The notes: generated by a model not told the origin, from the letters alone. Counted from the first letter of the stretch, positions 46,908-56,788 are shown. The stretch is DNA of 64,000 nt from Calothrix sp. NIES-4101 (GCA_004296455.1 AP018280.1:5754794-5818793); one strand, 5' to 3'. Program-made: numbers and translations.

Positions 46908-48412
46908 GTAAGGATTCAGGTCGCGGAGCAAGGAATGAGGGAAGGAAAAATAATTTGATTGTGTGTATGAGCTAGTATTGCATTCGCAAAAAAGCCAATT
47001 ACAGAACGTCCCTGACTCCTACAAGTTTGCACAACAGTTAATAGATTTGCAGTATCTCCAAATCTTTCAAGCGAACGCGAACCACCACTAATTTTTCGTT
47101 TAGTGACAGCTAATCTCAAGTTACGTTCTGCGAGGTTATTATCGGGAGGAACTTCAGGATGGTCGAGACAATACCACCATTGGTCGTATTTATCTCGCAA
47201 TTTAGTTAACAAATTCAACGCTGTTGCACCAGCTTGTGGTATCCATTCCTTGAAAGCTTTATTAATAGTGGATTTGAAGTCAAAAGCCCATTGTTTGTAG
47301 GCTTCAAGGGAGCCAGTAATTTGAAACTGCTGATAATTCTTGAACACATCATCGATTAATTCGATAAAACATAAAGCAATCTCATGATTATGTAATACCG
47401 GAGATTTGCTCAAATTCTTGAAATGCCGACGCATGTGCGCTAAACATTTTTGTTGTGCATTCGCAGCGTAGCCATTGTAAACACTAAAATCATCGCTGCT
47501 CAAAACCCCTGCATACTCGCTTCCTAATATCGATTCAAGTTCATCTCTTGAACGTGTATCTGCGGCTTTAAACAAGCAAAAACCTCTATTGGCAAACACC
47601 CATAGCCATTCTTTTACCCCTTTTACTGTCCAGGGTGTTTCGTCTACATGGATATTTGGCTGCTCACTTTTTACCCAATCTGACAATTCCTTTACTGGTT
47701 TTTCTATTGCTTGTGCAACTCTTTGATTGGTTGCTACTAACGTTCCTTCTCCAATATCTATCTGCCCTAATTCTTCTATTAACTCGCGAATTTTCTCATA
47801 CGGCATGTGGGCATAATTTCCTAACCAACCGATTAATGCTTGTAAGCGCAAACCCAAATCTTGCCCCGGTACTATTGAGTCGCTCCAATCTGCGGCACTT
47901 ACTGTTCCACAGTGACTGCATTGTTGATGAATTCGTTGGTATTCAACTATTTCTATTGGATTTGCTACAAATTGTGCCACAACTTGCTTTTCGATTTTAT
48001 CTGCAAGTTCAAGAAAGTGAATTCCTCCACAGTACGGGCATTTTTCTGGACGTAGCATTTCGATTCTATCTACTCGTCCAAAACCTTTACGGGTTTTTCC
48101 TTCATGTCCTGGTTGCCCTCCTGGCTTTCTTTTTTCTCCTTCTTCTGAATCCTGTTGTTCTGATTTCTTTTTTTCTGATTTTTTGATTATGTCCTGTGAT
48201 GGTGGCTTTGATGAGCTTTTACTGTCTTTATTTACTATTTCTTTGAGCCTTTCTAATTCTATTCTCAATGCCTGGATGATTTTTACCAATTCCTCTTTCG
48301 GCAATTGGTATAATTCTTCATCCCTTTGAATCGCTGGCATTTTCTGACTCATGCTGTCGATATTCTCGTACTACACCTACCCATGTCAACTACCCCACAC
48401 CTGAATCCTTAC
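46908..48412 (-). mobile_element. Intact IS66-family insertion sequence
   Basis: 1505 bp. The inverted ends match over 14 bases: GTAAGGATTCAGGT (46908-46921) and its complement (48399-48412). An exact 8-bp target duplication, GGTTTTCA, lies at 46900-46907 and 48413-48420. It carries a single transposase gene only, without tnpA/tnpB. Confidence 0.9.
46916..48352 (-). CDS. IS66-family transposase
   Basis: A 478-aa intact transposase. Leucine-rich N-terminus, SSSKPPSQD linker, charged region, CPYCGGIH/CSHCG zinc finger, then the DDE core: VDETPWTVKG, LSSDDFSVYNGYAANAQQK and PPDNNLAERNLRLAVTKRK. No stop or frameshift. It shares little with the deleted IS66 at 40342 beyond family motifs, so the two arrived separately. 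Confidence 0.93.
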   Translation of the reverse strand: MSQKMPAIQRDEELYQLPKEELVKIIQALRIELERLKEIVNKDSKSSSKPPSQDIIKKSEKKKSEQQDSEEGEKRKPGGQPGHEGKTRKGFGRVDRIEMLRPEKCPYCGGIHFLELADKIEKQVVAQFVANPIEIVEYQRIHQQCSHCGTVSAADWSDSIVPGQDLGLRLQALIGWLGNYAHMPYEKIRELIEELGQIDIGEGTLVATNQRVAQAIEKPVKELSDWVKSEQPNIHVDETPWTVKGVKEWLWVFANRGFCLFKAADTRSRDELESILGSEYAGVLSSDDFSVYNGYAANAQQKCLAHMRRHFKNLSKSPVLHNHEIALCFIELIDDVFKNYQQFQITGSLEAYKQWAFDFKSTINKAFKEWIPQAGATALNLLTKLRDKYDQWWYCLDHPEVPPDNNLAERNLRLAVTKRKISGGSRSLERFGDTANLLTVVQTCRSQGRSVIGFFANAILAHTHNQIIFPSLIPCSAT

Positions 48413-48443
48413 GGTTTTCAGAATAGTTTGATGACAAATTATT

Positions 48444-49763
48444 TTAACATTTACCTTTGGAACCATTTGGCATTATCGCACCACAAAAATTGGCAAATTC
48501 CAATCTAATTCCGCTCAAAATAGTTCTTTGTAAATTGGCTTCGCTGAGGTTGGCACGGGTAATATTAGCTTTGTTTAAATTAGCTTCGCTGAGATTAGCT
48601 TTGCTCAGATTAGCTTCCAATAAATTGGCACTATCAAGAATTGCTTTGTGAAGATTTGCACCACTTAAATTTGCCCCCTCCAAGTTAGCACCATCAAGAA
48701 TTGCTTGACTCAGATTTGCACCACTTAAATTTGTTCCCCGTAAATTGGCATTGCTGAGATTAACTCCATTAAAATCAACGTTACTCAAATTAAGACGACT
48801 GAGGTTTGCACCGTTTAATTTCATTTCCCGGAGAATTGCTCCATCTAGTTTAGTTCCTCCCAGGATTCCATTTTCGAGTTCAGTTTGAGTCAAGTCTGCA
48901 CCCCGCAGGTTAGCACCACGCAGATTGACTCCACTTAAGTCAGCTTTTCGCAGGTCAGCTGTAAACAGGTTAGCATTGCGAAGTTGCGCTTGACTTAGAT
49001 CTGTTTCCCTGAGGATAGAACTTGCTAAATTGGCATTATCTAAATTCGAGTTGCTGACATTTGCACCTTCTAAATAAGCACTACTAAGGTTGGTACGGCT
49101 GAGGTTTGTGTGGCTGAGATTTGCCCCTCTCAAGTCTGTTGCTTGTAAACTACCTTTTTTGAGGTTTGCTTCCCGGAAACTGGTATTTCTCAAATCGCTA
49201 ATAAAAAAACTGGTTTCTTGAAGATTGGCACGGTTAAAATTAGCACCACTCAGTAAAGCTTGTTCTAAAGTGGCATTTTGCAAGTTTGCCCCTTCGAGGT
49301 TATGATTTCGGAGGTCTAACCCATTCAGATTTGCACCTGCAAGGTCAACACCACTGAGGTCAGGATTGGATACTTGTGTGTTTACTAACCTAAAAACCTC
49401 TAACCATTTTCGCTCAATAACCGTGCGATCGCTTATAACAGTATTTTTGAGCATTGCTCCGTCTAGCTTGGCTCCTTCTAAGTTCGCATCTTCTAATTTG
49501 GCATTTCGCAGGTCTGCTCCTCTTAAGTCTGCTTTTTGTAGAAATGCTCCTCTCAAGTCTGCTCCGTTGAGGTTTGCATCTTTGAGGTTGGCAGTTCGCA
49601 AATTGGCTTTTTGCAGGAAAGCTTGTTTGAGGTTGGCATCTTCTAAGTCACATTCAGCACATTGTCTAGTTTCTTTGAGCTTAAGGATATGGCTGGTTTT
49701 AGCAGCTTCTGCTGTTGATACTAGTAGTGAAGAAATGATTAGAGAGAGTAACAAACTTTTCAT
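48444..49763 (-). CDS. Secreted pentapeptide-repeat protein
   Basis: A 439-aa protein with an N-terminal signal peptide ([21 protein letters not shown]) written here as about residues 1-21. Then come about 70 A(N/D)LxxA pentapeptide units, a right-handed square helix. A short break near residues 95-125 ([15 protein letters not shown]) splits the helix. A CxxC (residues 36-39) and a late cysteine stand out from the Cys-poor repeat. Pentapeptide proteins of this size have no common function; export from the cytoplasm is likely. The IS66 inserted just past its 3' end. Confidence 0.88.
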   Translation of the reverse strand: MKSLLLSLIISSLLVSTAEAAKTSHILKLKETRQCAECDLEDANLKQAFLQKANLRTANLKDANLNGADLRGAFLQKADLRGADLRNAKLEDANLEGAKLDGAMLKNTVISDRTVIERKWLEVFRLVNTQVSNPDLSGVDLAGANLNGLDLRNHNLEGANLQNATLEQALLSGANFNRANLQETSFFISDLRNTSFREANLKKGSLQATDLRGANLSHTNLSRTNLSSAYLEGANVSNSNLDNANLASSILRETDLSQAQLRNANLFTADLRKADLSGVNLRGANLRGADLTQTELENGILGGTKLDGAILREMKLNGANLSRLNLSNVDFNGVNLSNANLRGTNLSGANLSQAILDGANLEGANLSGANLHKAILDSANLLEANLSKANLSEANLNKANITRANLSEANLQRTILSGIRLEFANFCGAIMPNGSKGKC

Positions 49764-49815
49764 GGAACTAGGTTTTCAGGAGTAACATCACCAAACCCAT
49801 ACTATATGGATAATT

Positions 49816-51579
49816 ATGAAAATCACATCTATACATAATCTCCAAAAATTAGCTAATATAGCAAGTATTTCCCTAATATTTTTAGTCGCAAATAAGACAA
49901 AATCTTCAGCATTTATACTAAATACATCTACACCCTATTTAATCGCTCAAAAGGGTTTGGAAGACGACTTAAAAGACCCAAATTACTGGTCGAATCTGTG
50001 TAACCTGCAACTGCAAAGTAAAAAATACGAAGAAGCATTAACAGCTTGCGAACAAGCAATTACTTTACGTCCCAAAAACCCGATACTTTGGGCAGATCAT
50101 AGCGGTGTCTTACTGAAAATGAAAAAATATCCAGAAGCGATCGCCAGTGCGGAACGAGCATTAAAATTTGACAAAAAAACTTCTTTGGCTCTGACTTATC
50201 AATGCATGGCTTTTGCCGAATTAGGAAGACATGAGGAAGGTTTGGATAACTGTAACCAAGCTCTCAAGGTGGATGGAAACTGGGGCAAACAATCACCGAA
50301 ATTAGCATGGTTGCATCGTGGTGTCATTTTAACTAATCTTGGTCAATTTGACCAAGCAGCGATCGCCTATGACCGAACGCTATTGTTGGAACCCAAGGAT
50401 TCCCTCGCTTTAGCATATCGCTGCGAATTGATGAATAAAATCGGGCAACCTCAACAAGCCATCACTAATTGTAATGATGCTTTAGCTGGGAACGGGGATT
50501 GGGGAGAGAAAAGTCAAACATTTGCCTATGCAAATCGAGCGATCGCGTATCGTCAACAAAACCAGTTGCAAAAAGCGATCGCTGACTACGATCAATTATT
50601 AGCGATTGACCCTAATGATGCGATCGCTTGGACTGCTCAAGGTATTGTTTTAGAACAACTCTCCCGCTTTACCGAAGCTCTCACTTCTTTTGACCGTGCC
50701 ATTGCCATCAATCCCAAGTATTCTTTAGCACAGGTGGGGCGTTGTGGAATGCTGAACCGGAATAAGATGTATGAACCAGCACAAGCTGCCTGCGATGAAG
50801 CAATTAAGGGTAATGGTCAATGGGGAGAAATCGGTGCTGCTCAAGCTTGGAGTGAAATAGCACATGCGTTATCCGGTCAACAGCAGTATGAAAAAGCCTT
50901 AGCAGCAGCAAATAGAGCAGTGGGGATAAAACCCGATTATGCCGAAGCTTGGAGCAATCGTAGCGTGGCTCTGTGGCAGTTACAGCAGTATCCAGAAGCA
51001 TTAGCATCAAGCCAGAAGGCAATTGAACTTAAACCCAACTATGCCCAAGCTTATTTTAATCAGGGTACTATTTTAACTAAGCAAGAACAGTATAAAGCAG
51101 CACTAAATTCCTATATAAAAGCCCTATCTCTCGACCCCAAAAATCCTAAAGGGTGGGCAAATATCAGTGTAGTATTGTGGCATTTAAAACAATATCAGCC
51201 AGCATTAACAGCAGCCGATCGCGCGATCGCAATCAAGCGAGACTCCTTTGAAGCTTGGTACAATCGCGGTTTAGTACTCACCTCTCTGTCCCGTCACAAA
51301 GATGCATTAAAGTCTTACAACAGTGCCATCAAAATTAACCCCAAAAGCGCTGATGCGTTCACAGGTAGGGGAATTATCCTCTCAAAATTAAAATACTATC
51401 CCCAAGCGATCGCAGCTTTGCAGGAAGCTTTAAAACTAAATCCCCAGCAAGTAGTCGCCAAGGCAACTCTCAAAGTGGTGATGAAAGAGCAAGCATCGCA
51501 AATAGAGGAGAAAGGGAAGAAGCAGGGGGAAAAGGGGAAAGGGGAGCGTGGGAAGTGTGGGGAGCGTGAGAAGTGTTGA
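49816..51579 (+). CDS. Tetratricopeptide-repeat protein
   Basis: A 587-aa protein. An N-terminal hydrophobic segment (ASISLIFLVANKTKSSAF) is probably a signal or anchor. Some 13-15 TPR units follow, such as AEAWSNRSVALWQLQQYPEALASSQKAIELKP. Three units contain an extra insert before W-G (GNWGKQ, GDWGEK, GQWGEI). The last 25 or so residues are encoded by purine-rich tandem repeat and are Lys/Glu/Gly-rich, unlike a TPR. Probably a protein-binding scaffold outside the cytoplasm. The pseudokinase gene follows by 94 bp on the same strand. Confidence 0.87.
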   Translation: MKITSIHNLQKLANIASISLIFLVANKTKSSAFILNTSTPYLIAQKGLEDDLKDPNYWSNLCNLQLQSKKYEEALTACEQAITLRPKNPILWADHSGVLLKMKKYPEAIASAERALKFDKKTSLALTYQCMAFAELGRHEEGLDNCNQALKVDGNWGKQSPKLAWLHRGVILTNLGQFDQAAIAYDRTLLLEPKDSLALAYRCELMNKIGQPQQAITNCNDALAGNGDWGEKSQTFAYANRAIAYRQQNQLQKAIADYDQLLAIDPNDAIAWTAQGIVLEQLSRFTEALTSFDRAIAINPKYSLAQVGRCGMLNRNKMYEPAQAACDEAIKGNGQWGEIGAAQAWSEIAHALSGQQQYEKALAAANRAVGIKPDYAEAWSNRSVALWQLQQYPEALASSQKAIELKPNYAQAYFNQGTILTKQEQYKAALNSYIKALSLDPKNPKGWANISVVLWHLKQYQPALTAADRAIAIKRDSFEAWYNRGLVLTSLSRHKDALKSYNSAIKINPKSADAFTGRGIILSKLKYYPQAIAALQEALKLNPQQVVAKATLKVVMKEQASQIEEKGKKQGEKGKGERGKCGEREKC

Positions 51580-51631
51580 AAAAATGCTTCCTCCCAATCT
51601 CCCCCATCTTCCCCATCCCCTCATCTCCCTC
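51541..51631. repeat. Inverted repeat, left copy, flanking pseudokinase gene
   Basis: About 90 bp, partly within the end of the TPR gene. A purine-rich half (GTGGGAAGTGT units) is followed by AAGTGTTGAAAAAATGC and a pyrimidine half of CCCATCTT type. Its reverse complement matches 54177-54270 closely, including the GTGTTGAAAAGATGC-like centre. Confidence 0.7.
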
Positions 51632-51673
51632 AATACTTACTTTTAAGTCACCTGAAAATACAAATAAATTTAG

Positions 51674-54178
51674 ATGAAAATCCAAAAAGTTCCCCAGGTA
51701 ATTCTCAAGCCATTTGTTAAAAACTATTTAAATCAATATTCACGAATACTCAAACATACTAAATATAATGCCTTGATGCGCTGGAGTTGGATGCAGCCAA
51801 TTTTAGAGGAGCTAAAAGGAGAATTATTTGCAGATGAAACAGAAACAGTAGCAGAAACAGCAAAAATTATTACTCCACCTCCCGATTTACCACGAGAAGC
51901 GGGGGTACAGTTTTTTGATTCGCCCTATCAGCGATATGCTTGTATCTGCAATGATCCTTTACGGTGCGATCGCGCTTTGCCAATTACCCAGACAGGAGAC
52001 AAAACCCAAGCATGTACTAGTTGCGGTTTCCCTGCGTTACTTGCGGAACCTGTACTCATTCCCAATTTACCGGAACCAAAACAGCAAAAGATTGCCGGAT
52101 TGCGGGGAGTTTACCGGATTGAACGCTGGTTAGGAAGATTGGGAATGGGACGAATTTATGCGGCGACTCAATTGGGGATAAATCAACCTGTAATCATCAA
52201 AGAATATTTGCTACCAGGACGTTATTTCAACGCGGAAGAAATACACAAGCAATTACAATTATTCAAGTCTGTAGCTGGTATTTGTTTGGCAGATGGAAGG
52301 GTGCAAGATTTTCGTTTTTTACAACCTATAGAAGCAATTATTGATGAGTTGCAAGGACGCTGTTATTTAGTGATGGATGAGCGTTATGCTTGTCCAACTT
52401 TGAATAATTATTTGGCAAATTATCGGGGAAGGAAAGAAAGGGAAAAGGGGGAAGGGGAAATAAGGGTAAGGGGAAATAAGGAAAATAAAAAAAATCAAGG
52501 AATGTCTTCGAGTCAGGTACATTTGGTTTTAAATCAGACATTGCAAACTCTCGAATTTCTGCACGGACAAAAATTCCGCTTTCCTTCGGCTCAAATTCAA
52601 AATGGTGTGGTTCATGGGAATATTAATCTTGATAGTCTGTTAATGGTCAAAAGTAATCAGAATGGTTACGAACAGTCTTTAAAAGTGATTGATGAAGATA
52701 CAATCATAGGTAGTTTGATTGTGGAGGATTTGGACTTTTTTATCTATTTGTGCGACTTAGCTATTTGGGAACGCATATTTATACCGATATCAGAGACATC
52801 AGTTAAAAATAACTTTAAAGATAAGTTGGAGAATGCAGATAAACCTCAAGATTTAATTTCTTTGGGTTATATTGCCTTTTATTTGCTATTAGGTAAAGTT
52901 ATTTCTGATGCAGGTTACGCACTCGATCCAGAAAATGAAACTCATTGGGGTAATATTAATCCACACCTGAAAAAATTTATTCGACGATTAATAAAAGGGG
53001 AATTTCTCAGTGCGGAAGTTGCCAGACAAGAATTGTTGAAATTACCCAAAGCTGCTTTTGAAGTACCTATAGAATTGTCAGCAGAAGCGGAAACAGAAAC
53101 TCCAACTAAATTTCCCCGTTTACTCATATTCTTGTTAACCACTTTAGGTTTAGGAGTTGTTGGGGGACTTGCTTGGCTATTCTTTGCTAAACCGCAATTG
53201 AGCAATGCTAACAGTAATACACCTCAATTGAACTTAATTAAAGAAGTAGGAGCAATACCAACTGGCAATTTTACTTATACAGCCTCTAAAAATGGTATTT
53301 GGGATTATATAATTCAGCAACCAGACTTAATTCAAAAAGGGCAAACATTAGAACAACGTTTAACAATTGCTCAACCAAAATTGCAATTGAATTATCAACC
53401 GACAACATCAACAGAAGAAGCGATCGCACAAGTGCAATCGGGAAAATCAGCATTTGCGATCGTGCCTCTAATTCAACCTTTACCAGCAGATTTGCAAGCT
53501 CAACCCATAGCCTATGATGGAATAGGGGTTTTTGTTGCTTTTAGTTATTCACAACGGCAAAAAGGATTACCAGAAAAGCTCAACGGACAAATTACTGTAG
53601 AGAAATTGCGACAGTTGTATGCAGGAAATATCTCTAACTGGCAAGAATTAGGAGGGCCAAATCTCGCTGTCAATATCTACGCACCAGTAGATCAAGAAGT
53701 GCGACAGGTATTTACACAACAAATATTGAAGGCAAAAAACTCACCAATTAAATCGAAAGAAGATTCGCTACAAACATCCCAAGAACTTCAGGAATTTGAA
53801 ATGATGCGAACAGTACTGCGGGATTTTGAATCCCAACAAGCAGGGGGAATTGGTTTCGGTTCCCTCTCCAAAATCGTTGGTCAATGTTCTGTATACCCCT
53901 TAGCACTACAAATTGAAGGACAACCCCCAATTCAACCAGTTATTCTCAGCAACAATCAAAGTATAGAACCCAATACAGACTTATGCGATCGCAAAGGTAG
54001 CTATCACCCCAACAGCGAACTATTTAGAACTGGACGCTATCCGGGAGCATATGCGATCGCTGTTGTTTACCCCATAGATAACAATCGTCCACCAATTGGT
54101 GAAAAATTTGCCCAACTTTTGAAAACTAAGGAAGGTCAGCGTTTATTAAAATTAACTGGACTTGTACCTTTGGAATAG
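51674..54178 (+). CDS. Pseudokinase fused to a PstS-like binding domain
   Basis: An 834-aa protein. The N-terminal part holds a Cys-rich knuckle (CICNDPLRC...CTSCG) as in cyanobacterial Ser/Thr kinases. The kinase-like domain (about residues 140-440) keeps the beta-3 lysine (K176, VIIKEY), but the HRD motif is HGN (314-316) and no DFG is seen, so catalysis is very doubtful. A repeat-coded insert lies at about 251-276. One membrane helix (LLIFLLTTLGLGVVGGLAWLF, near 495) is followed by a periplasmic PstS/PBP-like domain (TASKNGIWDYI...YDGIGVFVAF...NISNWQELGG). It may sense a ligand outside and signal inside by protein contact; inference. Confidence 0.8.
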   Translation: MKIQKVPQVILKPFVKNYLNQYSRILKHTKYNALMRWSWMQPILEELKGELFADETETVAETAKIITPPPDLPREAGVQFFDSPYQRYACICNDPLRCDRALPITQTGDKTQACTSCGFPALLAEPVLIPNLPEPKQQKIAGLRGVYRIERWLGRLGMGRIYAATQLGINQPVIIKEYLLPGRYFNAEEIHKQLQLFKSVAGICLADGRVQDFRFLQPIEAIIDELQGRCYLVMDERYACPTLNNYLANYRGRKEREKGEGEIRVRGNKENKKNQGMSSSQVHLVLNQTLQTLEFLHGQKFRFPSAQIQNGVVHGNINLDSLLMVKSNQNGYEQSLKVIDEDTIIGSLIVEDLDFFIYLCDLAIWERIFIPISETSVKNNFKDKLENADKPQDLISLGYIAFYLLLGKVISDAGYALDPENETHWGNINPHLKKFIRRLIKGEFLSAEVARQELLKLPKAAFEVPIELSAEAETETPTKFPRLLIFLLTTLGLGVVGGLAWLFFAKPQLSNANSNTPQLNLIKEVGAIPTGNFTYTASKNGIWDYIIQQPDLIQKGQTLEQRLTIAQPKLQLNYQPTTSTEEAIAQVQSGKSAFAIVPLIQPLPADLQAQPIAYDGIGVFVAFSYSQRQKGLPEKLNGQITVEKLRQLYAGNISNWQELGGPNLAVNIYAPVDQEVRQVFTQQILKAKNSPIKSKEDSLQTSQELQEFEMMRTVLRDFESQQAGGIGFGSLSKIVGQCSVYPLALQIEGQPPIQPVILSNNQSIEPNTDLCDRKGSYHPNSELFRTGRYPGAYAIAVVYPIDNNRPPIGEKFAQLLKTKEGQRLLKLTGLVPLE
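52425..52496. repeat. Purine-rich short repeat inside the pseudokinase
   Basis: Units such as GGGGAAA and AAAGGG fill about 70 bp and encode a Lys/Glu/Gly/Arg-rich loop of about 25 residues between kinase subdomains. The wording is that of intergenic short tandem repeats. The frame is kept. Confidence 0.8.
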
Positions 54179-54270
54179 AGGGAAAGGGAAGATAGGGGAG
54201 ATGGGGAAGATAGGGGAGGAGATTAGGAGGCAGCATCTTTTCAACACTTCCCACATTTCCCACACTCCTC
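54177..54270. repeat. Inverted repeat, right copy, flanking pseudokinase gene
   Basis: A purine tract of GATAGGGGAG type, then GGAGGCAGCATCTTTTCAAC and CTTCCCACATTTCCCACACT. Its reverse complement matches 51541-51631 across nearly the whole length with scattered mismatches. It occupies the gap between the pseudokinase and PAAR-like genes. Confidence 0.7.
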
Positions 54271-54665
54271 TAATTCACACTGACTTTAATTTGTCCAGGA
54301 AAAGCAATTTTTATTACACCACCCCAAGCACAATTACATATTGCCGTACTTGGTAAAGCAGGCATTTTATTAATCTGAGTCTTGATTGCTCCTGGTTTCC
54401 AAGGCCCTAGAATTACAGGAAGGCAGGGCATAGGGGTTAATACACCAAGTGCGGCAGCAGTAGCAGCTGCAACCGTTGGGTTTGCGAGAGAATTACACAT
54501 CCCAAATGGAGGAATATTTGCGATCGGGGCAAAATCCATCACTGTTGCTGCTAACATTCCGCTAGCTAGCACAGGGGAACCTTTGGGAATGACTATTAGA
54601 GAACTGGGAGCAACTCCGAAAGGTACACATTGTAATGTTGCACCCATAACAACTTGTTGAGGCAT
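54270..54665 (-). CDS. PAAR-like tip protein (DUF4280), CIS component (Cis10)
   Basis: A 131-aa protein with the DUF4280 pattern: MPQQVVMGATLQCVPFGVAPSSL, PPFGMCNSLANPTVAAATAAALGVLTPMPCLP (core MCNSLANPTVAAATAAALG) and a closing CAWGGVIKIAFPGQIKV. DUF4280 proteins are PAAR-like and form the sharp tip of contractile injection systems, sitting on the VgrG-like spike. The spike gene lies just upstream, as expected. Last CIS gene on this side of the window. Confidence 0.85.
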   Translation of the reverse strand: MPQQVVMGATLQCVPFGVAPSSLIVIPKGSPVLASGMLAATVMDFAPIANIPPFGMCNSLANPTVAAATAAALGVLTPMPCLPVILGPWKPGAIKTQINKMPALPSTAICNCAWGGVIKIAFPGQIKVSVN

Positions 54666-54667
54666 AT

Positions 54668-54700
54668 TTTAGATTTTGAATTTTGAATTTTGAATTTTTG
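54668..54700. repeat. ATTTTGA short tandem repeat
   Basis: Three to four heptamers of TTTTGAA type in the spacer between the spike and PAAR-like genes. Similar wording occurs at 61753-61770. Confidence 0.65.
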
Positions 54701-54826
54701 TAGAGATGTTCCAATACTGTATTGCTCCGCTTTTATCAAGCTACGGTTCAGAGGAAGTGCTTAAGAATAATATTTATCTTGATAGGCTATTTATTCTAAA
54801 AGCTAAAAGCTAACAGCCATTTTTAC

Positions 54827-56788
54827 CTATCCAATCGAAACCATAGGAGCAGAGACAGTTACAGTACCATTGCCTTTTATAGTAGTCATTGAACCTTCAA
54901 CTTGAGTCATTGCTGAAGATTTGACAGTTGCCCCCGAAGGTGATAAATCAATAGAACTAGTACCAGCAGTTAGTTTAATATTTGTTGGAGAAATTTCTAT
55001 CTTATTTCCACCAACTTTAAGAGTAATATTTTGCTGGGCATTAATATCAATTTGACCGGAAGCTTTCATGACTATTTCTTGGCTGGATGCTTTGAGAGTT
55101 ATTTTTTGTGATTGGTCATTTAATTCACAGATATATCCTGTATTTGTCTTAATTAGTATCTTTTTATTTTGGTCATCTAAGGTTACTTGATAATTATCCT
55201 TAGTTTTAATATCAATTAATTTATCGCTATCATTCAGATGCAACTTATGACCATAAACTGTATTTAAATAAACTCCTTTTTTACTGTCACCTTTATCTTC
55301 TTCCACAAATTGAAGTGTGTGACCAGTACGAGTTTTTAACGTTCGTAATCTGACTTTACCATCCACCACAGCATCATCTACAGTTGCCGGAGGAGCATCT
55401 TTACCATTCCATACCCCACCAATCACAAAAGGACGGTGAATATCCCCATGTTCAAATCCTACTAATACCTCATCGTTTACCTCTGGTAAACAATCAAAAC
55501 CACGATTATTTCCGGCACCAACAGAAACAACTCTTGCCCAATCACTTTCATGTTTATCTGTTAAAGTCGGAAACTTCACCTTAACTCTACCCCATTTTTT
55601 TGGGTCTTTATTATTACTAACTATCCCAATCATTAGAGTTTGTCCCGGTTGCAGTCGAGCTTGGGGACTAATAAAGTTTGCTAAACTGTCTTCTCGCAAT
55701 CCACGCACGCTAAATTCGGTACTATAAACCCTAGCCTGAAATAAATGCCGAGTTTCAGTAATGTAGTATTTACCGCTATATTTGCCCATATCTTGCAGAG
55801 TAACGACTTTGCCGGGTCTAATTGCAGGATTTCCTTCAGCTTTCGCATCAGCTTGGACAAATTCTCCCGATAATTCATTAAAAATTGATTGTGCGATCGC
55901 ATCTGATTCTTTTTGGGAAGATATAGGTCGATCCACTACAATCATTGTCGGATTTTTATTAAATTCATGAATACTATCTTCTCCTTTTCCTTGATTAATA
56001 GATGTTACGACTTGAGCATTTTGACTAGTTTGATTAGAGACTATTGCTTCTTTTTTCTGATAGTCCCAACCCCTAACTTGAACGGCACTTACTTGCTCAG
56101 CGCTACTAACACGAACATGAAAGTGAGTTATATCTTTTAACCATTTTAAACTCAAAGAACCACCCGCTACAGGCTTGCGAAAATACAATTTACCATCTTG
56201 CACAAATAACTCAAAACCATTACGTGCAGCTCTTTCTCTGAGAAATTCCATGTTGGTTTGATTTTCTTGAAAGGTGTAACCAACTGGATCACCAAATCCA
56301 TAGGGACCACCAGTATTATCAATTGTCCCAGCAGTAATTCCCACTTCACCAATAATATTCTTGACAATATCTGTATCAGTCATATTTTGAAAAGAGCGAT
56401 TATAACGTCCCCGATGCAAACGGTGACTGATATCGTAACCCCTCACAAGTATTGGTGCTTGGGATTCTGAGTTAAATTGTGCTTCAATAGCAGTAATTTC
56501 ACCTTTAATTAGAGTACTTTTTCCTGGAGTACTAAAACTACTATCTGCGGTTGTACTAGAAACAAAACCAATTTCAATCGATTTACCAATAGCAAAAGTA
56601 TTATCATGCATCCAAGGGTTTTCACCACTGCGAGAACCATAATAATCATTGCGAATCATCAAGGTAAACATCCCGGGTAAATGCAAACTTTCTTCAACGG
56701 AAATTTGCAAAATATCATCCAACAAATTAGCACTTGCATCCTTCCCATCAATTTTCAGTATCGGTGTGGCAGTATAACTAGCAGGCAT
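54827..56788 (-). CDS. cis8: VgrG-like spike protein of the CIS (Cis8)
   Basis: A 653-aa protein in VgrG/Afp8 order: a gp27-like N-terminal hub (about residues 1-360; GYDISHRLHRGRYNRSFQNM), a gp5-like OB domain (WGRVKVKFPTLTDKHESDWARV, core WGRVKVKFP) and a C-terminal beta-helix needle with short valine/isoleucine repeats (about 550-653). It has no C-terminal effector domain. It forms the central spike that carries the PAAR-like tip and joins the tube. Its neighbours on both sides are CIS genes on the same strand. Confidence 0.92.
   Translation of the reverse strand: MPASYTATPILKIDGKDASANLLDDILQISVEESLHLPGMFTLMIRNDYYGSRSGENPWMHDNTFAIGKSIEIGFVSSTTADSSFSTPGKSTLIKGEITAIEAQFNSESQAPILVRGYDISHRLHRGRYNRSFQNMTDTDIVKNIIGEVGITAGTIDNTGGPYGFGDPVGYTFQENQTNMEFLRERAARNGFELFVQDGKLYFRKPVAGGSLSLKWLKDITHFHVRVSSAEQVSAVQVRGWDYQKKEAIVSNQTSQNAQVVTSINQGKGEDSIHEFNKNPTMIVVDRPISSQKESDAIAQSIFNELSGEFVQADAKAEGNPAIRPGKVVTLQDMGKYSGKYYITETRHLFQARVYSTEFSVRGLREDSLANFISPQARLQPGQTLMIGIVSNNKDPKKWGRVKVKFPTLTDKHESDWARVVSVGAGNNRGFDCLPEVNDEVLVGFEHGDIHRPFVIGGVWNGKDAPPATVDDAVVDGKVRLRTLKTRTGHTLQFVEEDKGDSKKGVYLNTVYGHKLHLNDSDKLIDIKTKDNYQVTLDDQNKKILIKTNTGYICELNDQSQKITLKASSQEIVMKASGQIDINAQQNITLKVGGNKIEISPTNIKLTAGTSSIDLSPSGATVKSSAMTQVEGSMTTIKGNGTVTVSAPMVSIG

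Noticed and set aside
47635-48186. 183-codon plus-strand ORF within the IS66
   Set aside because: It is the antisense of the transposase N-terminal region, with no family features.
49366-49785. 139-codon plus-strand ORF opposite the pentapeptide gene
   Set aside because: Its Leu/Ala/Ser repeats mirror the pentapeptide codons; it is a shadow frame.
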